Shown: in pieces, positions 12,148 to 22,189 of the stretch
How positions within the stretch are numbered: the first letter of the stretch is position 1
Layout of the letters: each line of letters starts with the position of its first letter
NCBI GenBank assembly: GCA_958298945.1
Contig: OY282605.1
Location: 29,242,811 to 29,306,810, forward strand
Origin: Atherix ibis
Lineage: Eukaryota > Arthropoda > Insecta > Diptera > Athericidae
Reading direction: 5' to 3'
Length of the DNA stretch: 64,000 nt
Position numbers and translations under genes: made by a program
The notes under the pieces: model-generated
Database searches by the model: none
Seen by the model: only the letters and a program-made list of their open reading frames with translations
What the model was told of the DNA's origin: nothing

Positions 12148-13025
12148 CGAGGTTTGTTCAAAAAGTATCGCGAATTTTGAATTTCCGCGGCTTACGTTTA
12201 TTCGATTTTCAATTTTTTGTGGCGTTATGTTGATACTTATGTCTCTCACTTATGCCGATAAGTTCGGTCATTTTGAATGATCAGTTCGTTTTTGACAGCT
12301 TGTTTGCTTGCACGAGTTTTGGCTCATCTTCGATTTTTGACCATTCCAAAATTTGTATCAAACTTTATGTGAAAAAGAAAACTAATTGCGTGAAGCTACC
12401 TTGGACCGAAGCAACGTTTATCGGTGGTACAAACTGTTCTCAGAGGGCCGAGAAGATGTGCACGACTTTCGGTCGAATGAGAAGGTTTTGCTTACAGTTT
12501 TCTTCGATTCCAGGGGCGTGCTGCATCATGAGTTCTTGCCACAGGGTAGAACGGTCATTAAGGAATATTACCTGCAAGTTATGCGCAAGTTGCGTGAAGC
12601 AATCCGCCAGATACGCCCGGATTTGTGAAAGAACTAAAATTGGCTTTTGCACCATGATAACGCCCCTGCTCACGCATCGATGCTTGTGCGCGAATTTTTG
12701 GCCAAAAACAACACACTAATGATGCCGCAGCCACCGTATTCTCCAGATCTGGCCCTCTGTGACTTTTTCTTATTCTCGAAACTGAAGAGCCCCATGAAAA
12801 TGACGACGCTACGCTACGATTGAGGAGATAAAGACGGCACCGATGGAGGAGCTGAACAAGATCACAAAAAATGATTTTTTTAAGTGCTTCGAGGATTGGA
12901 AAAAACGTTGGCACAACTGTATAATATCTGGTGGGGATTACTTCGAAGGGGACAAAATAGATATTCATGAATAAATTTCTCGATATTTTTTGAACAAAAT
13001 TCTCGATACTTTTTGAACAGACCTC
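12148..13025 (+). mobile_element. Internally deleted mariner element with near-perfect terminal repeats
   Basis: A 30-bp terminal repeat starting GAGGTTTGTTCAAAAAGTAT (12,149-12,178) is inverted at 12,996-13,025 with 28 of 30 bases identical. A TA (12,146-12,147) precedes the left end. The right flank is AATTG, so the second TA has been lost. Just inside the right end, the word CTCGATA(C/T)TTTTTGAACA is duplicated in tandem. The total is about 880 bp against roughly 1.3 kb for a full mariner. Confidence 0.93.
12350..12974 (+). pseudogene. Mariner transposase remnant, first catalytic aspartate deleted
   Basis: The N-terminal helix-turn-helix end is readable (LREATLDRSNVYRWYKLFS, then EGREDVHD) and joins directly to SNEKVLLTVFFDSRGVLHHE. 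So roughly 140 residues are missing, including the linker and the first catalytic aspartate block. The rest is recognisable in shifted frames: HHDNAPAHASMLVREF, PQPPYSPDLALCDFFLF, and a C-terminus ending GDKIDIHE-stop at about 12,974. The second and third aspartates are present. The protein could not be active. Movement would have needed a transposase supplied by a related copy. Confidence 0.92.
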
Positions 13026-13039
13026 AATTGGATCATATT

Positions 13040-13260
13040 TGTTTTCAACAGGACTTATTGCAGAGCAGTTGAAACAAGGGGACTTATTCCAGACAAAATT
13101 GCCACGTCACGTTATTGCGAGACACACTGATGTGAGCTTAGACATTTTTCTCTCCAAGGATCTACGTTAAATCAATGACGTATATCAATACAGGATATTT
13201 GAACGATATTATTTTCGAATTTACTTAATTCTGCAATAAAAATATCCGCAATAGCTAAGA
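13040..13260 (+). mobile_element. Possible Tc1-like transposase C-terminal remnant
   Basis: TTTTCAACAGGACTTATTGC at about 13,042 could encode the FQQD block. The following bases translate in shifted frames to LIPDKIATSRYCETH and LDIFLSKDLR, which resemble, distantly, the region after the second aspartate in Tc1-like proteins. It abuts the mariner right end. The resemblance is weak and no terminal repeat was found. Confidence 0.25.
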
Positions 13261-14203
13261 TACAAATTCTTTTATTTAATTTTAAAAAAAACACCTTTAA
13301 TGGAAAAAATATTTATTAATGAGATCGAATGACTATAAAAGCATGTTTCCTTAGCCGCTGATTTGAAAGTTGCAATATGAAAATGACACCAAACATATTT
13401 ATAAGTTGGTAAAAACTTGGCTGTGAGGGCATAACTGCGATTTCCTCTTGAGAACCTGTGGGGGAGGTCTCTATACTAAAATTGGAATTGATATAAACTG
13501 CAAAATATTCAACTTAAAATATAATAAAAAGAAAAGTAGTTTATTTGTAATCAGCAATGTTTTGCACAGCACACTGAATTTCTATTTAAAAATATTAACA
13601 CTGAGAGAGAGAGAGAAAAATTTACATATGCTAACAAAAAGGACATGATTTAAACTCTAACATGGCTAATCATAAAACTAAATATTTATGTATGTATTTT
13701 TATATGAATGGTAATAATAGAAAAATTATCAGTTATTATAAAATATTCCCTAAAAATGACTATAACGTCATTTTTGTTCAATCTTATTTAACAAAAATAA
13801 TTAAAAAAATTAAAAAAACTATTCAAAAATATTATTAAAAATTGATTTTTTTTGTATGGTAGATAATTAAGTGTAAAAAACAGAAAATCAAAATTTTAGT
13901 CAAAATATGTTGCACAAAAAATTAAGCCTAAAAAAAAGTACTTATTCCTGAGCAAACTGAGCCATTATTTTTAATATTTTCTTATAATAATTATGGTAAT
14001 TGGAAAGTTGTTTTTTTTTTAGAAAATAGATTTAAATATTTTTTACAACAATTATACATAATTGAGTATACAAAAAAATTTTTTTTTTACAAATTTTATA
14101 TAATATTTTTTTTCCCTTAAAAATAAATCACTAAAAACTATTACTTTTTTTTTCAAATAAGAAAAAGCTCATCGGTGAGTGCATTTTTTGCTCTTCTAAT
14201 TAA
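13261..14203. other. AT-rich flank downstream of fz
   Basis: AT-rich DNA with a short GA run at about 13,602-13,615. Nothing coding is recognised. If fz uses a more distal polyadenylation site, part of this stretch would be 3' UTR. Confidence 0.5.
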
Positions 14204-14544
14204 TTTATTATCGCACTTTTTATATATTGTATAATTGAAATTCTTAAAATAGATTTTCCCAAATTAGGAAAAAATATAAAAGAAGACATTTTTACAAAAT
14301 ATTCAGTGTATAGACTTGTTCAGTGTTCTGGGTTGAACTTAAATTTTTCGACAAAATAAAAAATCCATTTTCAGATGAAAAAACAAAAAAAAAAAAATTT
14401 GGGGGAAATACCGCAAATATTTAAAGTTTAATATGCCCAAGTCTATACACAGAATACTTAGCTTTGGATAAAAATAACCTAATTTTTTTCTCTATAAAAC
14501 TAACTTAATTCTACTAACCGTCAACTATAGCGATTGAGCTCGGG
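14204..14544 (-). other. fz: Probable fz 3' untranslated region
   Basis: This is the minus-strand sequence directly after the fz stop codon. On that strand the first AATAAA is at 14,209-14,204, about 340 nt past the stop, and an ATTAAA lies closer, at 14,432-14,427. Either could serve as the poly(A) signal; the sequence alone does not decide. The composition drops quickly to AT-rich, as expected of a UTR. Confidence 0.5.
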
Positions 14545-15077
14545 CTAAACATACGCTTGGGCCCTGGAACGGGGCTCCTTGCCTTGTAGTCGTTCAATGA
14601 ATGTACGCCAGCTGACAACAGTCTTACCAGAGAATAGCCAAACACTTGATGTAACACCGACCAACATGGAACATAAATACTTGACCATGTAAATCTGGAA
14701 AATTGGACGTGGCTCTTCGACGACGTTATGTTTGGCACTGGGACAAGGAATGGAGAAAAGTTTGCACATGTCACGATGCCACTGGATCATCCACTCGTCA
14801 AAATTGTAATATTCGTAAAAAAGACATCCCAGGAAACCGAGTGCTGGCAGTATGAAAAGTCCGCTAAAGAATCCGATTCGAAGCATCAGACGCTCTAGTT
14901 TATCTGTCCGTTTGCCATCAGTCTTCATCACTGTTCGAATTCGGAATAATGACACGAAACCAGCAAGTAAAAATAGAGCGCCAACCGACAGATAGATGCA
15001 CAACGGAAATAGTAGAAAAATCCCCAGCGATTCGGTGTCCAACTGTCCAACAAAGCAAACACCGGAGAGGACGTCAC
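14545..15077 (-). CDS. fz: Frizzled Wnt/planar-polarity receptor, last coding exon
   Basis: Encodes the C-terminal 176 residues of a Frizzled seven-pass receptor. It begins right after a minus-strand acceptor (pyrimidine-rich tract, ACAG at 15,081-15,078). The first two bases complete a glycine codon split between exons. In order come GDVLSGVCFVGQL (extracellular loop 2), TM5 (about residues 15-42 of the exon), intracellular loop 3 with RIRTVMKTDGKRTDKLERLM, TM6 with the ILPALG bend and FYEYYNFDEW, extracellular loop 3 with MIQWHRD and SIPCPS, TM7 (IFQIYMVKYLCSMLVGVTSS), then KTVVSW, the KTxxxW Dishevelled-binding motif, and the tail ending RAQAYV-TAG (14,547-14,545). This tail and the loop sequences fit Frizzled rather than Frizzled2. 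The frame is clean with no stops or shifts, so the gene looks functional. The upstream exons (CRD, TM1-4) are not visible in this window. Confidence 0.97.
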
Positions 15078-15639
15078 CTGTAAAAAATAATGAAAAAGAA
15101 AAAAAAATTATTTTAAACATTGCCATGAACACGAACAGTAAATATTTGACTAATAAAAATCAACAATAACTGAAATTGGAACACTGTTCATATAACAGAA
15201 AAATTACCTGCTTCCCCATCACCAAAAAAAAATAACCAGTGAATAAATCTTCCATTTTTTGTGTGCATTTGTGTCATTTCCAATAAGGAAAATCACATAA
15301 TATTGACAAGTGATTGATAAAATTATGAAAACGAAAAAATTATTTACATTTCACAGCAGTAAATATTATTATTATTTTTTAAAAATAATTAATTGCATAG
15401 TAGATTTGAACATAATTAAAATTTTATTTATTTTTAACAAAACCTATAAATAAGTTATACGTTCTTTATATAAAAATGCAATTGATTCGTATTTAATTAT
15501 TTTGTTACGACCATATTAGTGGTAATGAGAAATTAACGTTAAAATTGGCGAATTCAGTAAAAATATCTACAAAATAATATGTGGTTGAGGAAGGCAATCG
15601 AAAAATGTTTAATGAAATTACCCGAAGAGACGTACACGA

Positions 15640-18560
15640 AAAAATGAATTAAATATACAAATTAACAGTGCGACAAATTATAATCATGAGAGTCGGCCAT
15701 TTTTGTTTTTGTGTCAGCCATTTTTTCTGCCCGAAAAGACCAATCAACTGCCCGAAATACCATATAAGACAACCACTTTTTTTTGCATTCCTAATACTCG
15801 AAGAATTTAAAAAAAACTGGTTCGAAAAGAAAAATCTACTGCCCGAAATAATTTTCAAGTCAGCCTGTTTTTATTTCGTTCTCACTACATTTTCGGATGG
15901 TCAGAATGGAATAAACTATGCCCAAAAACAGTTCAACTGGCTGAGTAGATTTTCAATTTAGTTTTTTTCATTCCCACTACTTTAAAAAAAAACTTATTCG
16001 AAATAACAAATCAACTGTCCGAAGAGACAAATTTACTATCGGCAATACTATTTAAGTTAAGAATTTATACTTTTATTTCAGAAAAGACTAATCAACAGTT
16101 TGAGATACTGATAATATTGGCCACTTTTTATTTTATTCTGTCTGCTCGAAAAAAAACTTGTACTAACGGTACTCAATAAAAATTCTACCTGAAGAAACAA
16201 ATTAACTGCACGAAATATAATTTAAATCACCCGTTTTTGCTGTATTCTCAGTACTTAAAAAAATCGCCCGAAAAATATATTTAACTTCTCGAAATACTAT
16301 TTAAATCAATCATTTTTTATTCCAATCTCAGTACTCAAAAATAATCCAACTGGAACAGCCGATTTAACAGCCCAAAACACTAACAAAATTGCTTTTTATT
16401 ATTCTATTCTGACTACCCGAAAAAAATCTTAAATAAACAAATCAACTGCATGAAATTTTATTTAGGTCAGCAATTTTTTATTCCAATCTCAGTACTCGAA
16501 AAATACTAACAGACGATTTAACAGCCCGAAACACTAACAAAATTGCCTAATTTTTTTCTATTCTGAATATCCGAAAAATATCGCTAATAAACAAATCAAC
16601 TGCACGAAATATAATTTAGGTCAGCCATTTTTTATTATAATCTCAGTACTCGAAAGAAAACGCTTCTGGGACAGCAGATTTAACAGACCGAAATACTAAT
16701 AATATTACCAATTTTTTATTTTATTCTAACTACCCGAAAAAATCCCAAATTAACAAATCAACTGCACGAAATTTAATTTAGGTCAGCCATTTTTTATTCC
16801 AATCTCAGTACACGATAAAAGATCATTTTGGAATAGCCTATTTAGCAGCCCGAAACACTTAAAAAAATGCCTCTTTTTCATTCTCTTCTGACTGCCCGAA
16901 AAAAATCCCAAGTAAACAAATAAACTGCATGAAATATAATTTCGGTCAGCCATTTTTTATTCCAATCTCGGTACTAGAAAAAAATCCTGCAAGTTCGAAA
17001 CACTAACACAATTGCCTTATTTTTGTTATATTCTGACTCGCCGAAAATTTTTCCAAATAAACAAGTCAACTGCACGAAATATAATTTACGTGAGGCAGTT
17101 TTTATTAGAATATCAGTACTCGAAAAAAATCCTTCCGGAACAGCCGATCTAACAGGCCGAAACACTAACAAAAACGCCTAATTTTAGTTATATTCTAACT
17201 ACCCGAAAAAAATCCTAAATAAACAAATCAACTGCACGAAATTTTCGAGCACTCAAAAAATAAATAAATAAAAAACTACCCAATATTCAGACTACACGGA
17301 AAATTATCAACAAAAACAAATCGACTGCACGAAATACAAATCTTGCTGAAAATAAGCCAACTGCCCGAAATACTGAGGAAATGGCTTTTTTTATTCCATT
17401 CTCGGCACTCAAAAATATCTTGCCTGAAGAAACAAATCAACTGCTCCAAATAATTTTTGAGACTACAATTTTTTATTTCATTATCTGAACTGGAAATAAT
17501 AAAAAGCAATGTGTTTGAGGAAACATTCCCGCTGTCCGAAATTTTTTCTGAGTTAAATATTTTTTATTACAATTTAAGTCAGCAATTTTTTTTTCTATTC
17601 TCAGTACTCAAAAAAACTTGCTGAAATAAACAACAACATCACGAAATACTTACAAAATTAACCATTTTTCATTTCATTCTCCAAAAACTCGAAAAAAAAA
17701 CTGGCCCGAACGAAAGAAATCAACTGCACGAAATATAACTTAAGTCAGCAATTTTTTATTTTATTGTAAGAACTTTAGAAAAATTTTCCGAAGGAACAAA
17801 TAAACTGTCCGAAATACTATTTAAGTACAACAATATTTTATTCCAGTTCCATTCTAACTGCTCGAAACGAACTTGCCCGAAGAAATAACTCAACTGCACG
17901 AAATATGATTTCATATTTCTGAATACTTAAAAGAAATCGCTTGAAAAAAATAATTCACTCCCCGAAATACTATTTAAATCAACCATTTTTTATTCCAACC
18001 TCATCACTTAAAAAACGCATTCAAACAATAATTAAAACATTCGAAATGCAATTTAAGTCACGCAAGTTTTTTTCCATTCTTAGTGCTTTATTTATTGCAT
18101 TCGTACTGCTCAGTAAAACAAACTCACTCGAAAAAAAATATTAACTGCCCGAAATACTATTTTAACTATCAATTTTTTATTCCATTCTCAGTATTCGAAA
18201 AAAATCTTCCTGAAATAGACGAGTTAACAGTCCAAATTACTAACAAAATTGCTCATTTAAAAAAAAAATATTTAACTGCACGAAATAAAATTTAAATCTC
18301 CTGTTTATATTGCAATTCTCAGCGCTTAGAAAAAATCGACTGCCCGAAATACTACTCAATTTAGCATTATTTTTATCAATTTTTATTACATAAAAATTGT
18401 ACTCGAACTGCTCGAAACACTTTCTAAGTTAACCAGCAATTTTACCTTCCGCTTCCAGTAACTAAAAAAACGTGTTCGTTTCAGACAGCTTTGGAACCAA
18501 TTTTAGCAATCGAAAAAAAACTAATACAAAAAACCAAATTAACTGCCCGAAAAGCTATCA
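15640..18560. repeat. Diverged tandem array with about 160-bp higher-order period
   Basis: About 2.9 kb built from short related modules: ACTGCACGAAATATAATTT, GTCAGCCATTTTTTATTCC, TCTCAGTACTCGAAAAAAAT, AACAGCCGATTTAACAG and CCCGAAACACTAACAAAAT. In the best-kept part, successive GTCAGC starts at 16,466, 16,620, 16,782 and 16,945 give spacings of 154, 162 and 163 bp, a higher-order unit of three or so modules. Toward both edges the order breaks down and single modules of roughly 55-70 bp vary in spacing. No coding function is seen. Confidence 0.9.
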
Positions 18561-18856
18561 GATTAAACTATTAGTTTAAACTGACCAGTCAATCAAAATA
18601 TTGTATAACATAGTCCCCCAAGGTTAGATCATTTCATAAATTAATTCCGTAAATTGAATTGAAAATAAACTCCACTAACTGACATTTAAACAACTACTTA
18701 ATTTATGAGCAAATAAAAAAAATCCAAATAATGAATGCAAACTAAAGAAAATATAAAAATATATTGTTTAAAAAACGTAACGTACAAAAATAATTCAAAA
18801 AATTTTAATATTTTTACTGAGAACGGAACAGCATCCAGAATGAAAGCATACAGAAA

Positions 18857-19286
18857 ATGAACGAGGCTCCACTCTACTTCTCGGAATATTTTTCCATAAT
18901 TCACTTTCGTTGTCCACCTTGGGATTTAAGATTATTTTTGCGCATACAGAATGCATATACGCAGACCAGAGTGCACTTTCGAAAACGGAATTATATCAAA
19001 TGCAAAGAAGCAGAAGTAGAAGCTCAACTCATAATGTATTCCGATACGGTCTACTGCATATATTCTATTGCGACTATAGTGCCCCATTATCCCAAAGCAG
19101 TCGTGTCTCTCCTCCTCGCTGAATATAGCCGTTATCATTCCAGTTGTTCTCAAGGATTCTATTCCTCATCCTCTTGCATCTAAAGTTTTACTTGAGCACT
19201 TAGCCGAAGCTATTATTATGAACGGTCTTCGAGAATATTTGGCCAAAGAAAATCATAAACTGACAATTTTATTTCAACTCTTTTGA
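18857..19286 (+). CDS. Unrecognised overlapping open frames in a unique-sequence island
   Basis: Two plus-strand frames overlap. One opens at ATG 18,857 and runs to 19,183 (108 codons). The other is open from 19,080 to a TGA at 19,284-19,286 (68 codons). It contains the run IPVVLKDSIPHPLASKVLLE followed by HLAEAIIMNGLREYLAKENH, whose composition looks like genuine protein and unlike the F/K/N-rich chance frames nearby. The second frame has no early ATG, so it would be an exon end or the continuation of the first frame after a shift near 19,080-19,130. I do not recognise a family. A small nested gene, a pseudogene or an unlisted mobile-element piece are all possible. Confidence 0.25.
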
Positions 19287-19493
19287 TAAGAGCTATTCCG
19301 AAAGTGCATTTGAATCATTCATGAGTGAGTAGTAGTCAAGCTGGTTGAAAAAATAGAAATAAATGAAAATTTTTACAAAATGGAAAAAGGATAAAGGAGC
19401 GAAATTGAAGGCGTACTTAAATCCCGACTGACATAACCAGACGATCCTTATGAAAAAGGATAAAAACGGTTTAATTAAATGCCGGCTAAATCA

Positions 19494-19581
19494 GGTTTGG
19501 GTAAAAATCTGCTCATGAAGCGTTTTTTGTCCAGCAGCGCTGTCAAAGTGTACTCCTTGAGAAGCTGGTTTTACCCAAACC
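19494..19581. repeat. Inverted repeat, 13-bp arms
   Basis: GGTTTGGGTAAAA (19,494-19,506) is matched by its exact reverse complement at 19,569-19,581, with partial similarity continuing inward (ATCTGCTC against CCAGCTTC in reverse complement). About 60 bp separate the arms. It could be a tiny fold-back or MITE end pair. The surrounding sequence, 19,440-19,790, is unusually GC-balanced for this window. Confidence 0.6.
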
Positions 19582-19589
19582 GCCTGTTT

Positions 19590-22185
19590 ATCCAACGAGG
19601 GTGAAGACCATCTTCTTTGAAGGGGCACCAAATTTATGACTATGAATTTTGTCGACGTTGCAGAGATTTTTGGCCAAAAAGCTTCTCGCAACTATTGTGC
19701 TCATAGTGCTGGGTGCTGACCATTCGGTTGGCCCATTAACAAACACACACACATGAACGGAGAATTGAGAAAATCCCGAATCCACAAGTGAAATTCTTTG
19801 TAAACTATTTTCATAAAGTAGATTCTAATCCCACTTTTCACTTTTCACTTTTCGGTTAATAAAGTGTAGTGCATTGAATACTGCGGGAAGGAATGCTTTT
19901 AGCCGTGGAAAATGAACTCAACTGATTTTGGCAATTGTGAAAAAAATGTGTTAAAAATCTTTTTTGATAACAGCAGTAAAAAAAAGAAACGCTGAATGGA
20001 AAAAATAATATTTTTTTTTTTTTTTTGGTTATTCAAAGAGAATAGCATAAAAATTCCATCGCAAAATCGTGCCAACGAAATTCCACAAAGGAACCACACC
20101 ACAGTTATGGGATTTAAAGTGAAAAGTTTTCCCAAATGCAAAAGCATCTGCCCACATGAACGTAGCGTGGCGGCAATCATGAAATGTCCACCCTCTATCG
20201 GTTCCTTGTAGCACTAATTAAACGTCATTCTTCGCACAGCCTTTGACTTTGGCTTTCCATTGGACACTAAAACAACCACCAAAAAGCAATCTAATAGTCG
20301 ATTCAGATTAGATTCTTGTGAAATTGTACTTTTCGTAGTATGGAAAATAGCGCGAAAGCTCGTTAAAGATTCGCAAGTCTCTCGCTGATTTACGAAAATC
20401 AGGTGGGGGGCCGTGTTCATAGAAGTGAAATTCGTCGTTAGCAGCTGCAGCTGTAGTCGGGGTACTGGTGATAAATTTCCAGAATCGAAACAGAGATTAG
20501 CACGCAACACCGAACTGTGTCCGGTATCCTGCAGGGTACGGAATCGTCTGATGTCATTCCCAACTGTCCGTGTCACAAAGACCTCATACAGCACTCTAAT
20601 TAGTAGGCTGCCTTTCGTAATTAAGTTCCTAGAATCAGCTTCCGTTTCTAGGTCACTTTACACTCAATAACCACGTGCATTTACAATATCGTATAATGCG
20701 TTAATGTACACTCCTCACTGTTGGGTTCGGCTTCCCACTTTTTAAACCACCGGTCCTGTGGTCTATCCTCTCGATTCATTGATGCAACAAAATTAACTAC
20801 TCACAGGCTGTAAACCAATTAAAACAATACTTTTTCCAATCACTGCCGATTAACGTCCAACCAGTTTTGTTAAACTGAATTGACCAGAAGCGACTGCACA
20901 ACAAATGTTTGTTAATAGTCAGGACCGCCCATCCCAAGCCGTTTCCCTACATTGTAAATTTAATCTGAATTAGTGGAGAATCCTCATTGGAAGCATATAC
21001 AGTCGCTTTGGCTCTTGGGAATGGCCGAGTATAAGGCAGGCGCCATCATCGACATCGGTAACACCACTTAAAGGCTTCATATTTGTTGTCTACGACAAAA
21101 GATTGACGACTATTTAAACGACAGATCACCCACAGATGAGTTATTATCCCTCGTCTCGTATTCAGTAGAAGTTTCGTCCACAAGAGCTGGCACAGTCGCC
21201 ACTCTAAAGACTGAAAGCGAAAACAGATACGAACGCAAACAATCTTTAAGTAATATCGTTATTTTAGGCTAAATGTAATTATTATTCTGCCAAATTGCTT
21301 CTGAACGCCTTTCAAGAGTGCGTATTTGTTCAAGAATATCACGCTTTGTTGTTTACTTAAGAAATATGAGAACTGAAAATATTCGCTGAATAGAAACACG
21401 ACGTTTTAGCGATAATAGAGAGAAATTGGTCTTTTCTGCCGTCGTGGCAAGGACAAGAGTGTAAAGTGGATAAAGTATCCTTTTCAATACTTGGTTTAGA
21501 CGATAGTTTCTTGACCTTTAATGGCAAAATATCTGTTCCATCGAGCATTGTACCAGCACGAAAATAGATTTAATGAAAATAAAGAGCTTGTCACTATTTC
21601 GGATAAGACACTTTTCAGACACAATGGGTATTTTTAGTGGGATTTTTGAAAGATTTTTATTTCGATTTATTTTTTTAAGATTCGATAATGAACAAGAAAG
21701 AACGAAATTTTTCTTAAAAATTCTATTCTCATGGCGATTCTCTTATCGACTAAAATAATATCTATTTTTTTTCAGTTGAATTAACACTAAAAATGGAAAG
21801 AATTGCATTTAAATTGAACAGAAATTGTGGTTATTGACTGATTGAGGGGGAGTCATTTTTTTGGAGTATTTTCAATGACATTAAGAATATTACCGATTGA
21901 GCAACAACAATTTAATAATTTTGTTCTTCATTCGTGGGTGAAAACGGTCAGTTTTTATACAAAAGTGAGTGCTGACGTTGTTCAGACACCGACATCCATG
22001 CTGCGCGTCCAAAACTACAATTAATTTCTTAATTTTCGATCACAACCCGGATGCTCCATGCTGCATTGTCCTTGATTTGTCGCTTTAACCACAAATTAAC
22101 TGTGGCTTTAAGGCTCATTATACACTCTTTTTTTGATTAAGGACAAAATGAATTTTACTGTTTACGACAGATTAAAATTTGATCC
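19590..22185. other. Unique intronic DNA with a higher-complexity island
   Basis: From about 20,030 to 21,250 the base composition is balanced and free of tandem repeats, which stands out in this intron. Open frames of 60-126 codons occur on both strands (for example minus 20,214-20,594), but none has a recognisable domain and several overlap each other. I read it as candidate intronic regulatory DNA rather than a gene. From 21,250 to 22,185 it returns to AT-rich sequence. Confidence 0.4.
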
Positions 22186-22189
22186 ACCA

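Noticed and set aside
12252..12719. 155-codon plus-strand frame
   Set aside because: It is an out-of-phase shadow of the mariner transposase remnant, whose true frame gives the conserved catalytic blocks.
20214..20594. 126-codon minus-strand frame as a coding exon
   Set aside because: It has no recognisable family and overlaps open frames on the plus strand. There is no convincing splice acceptor and donor pair.
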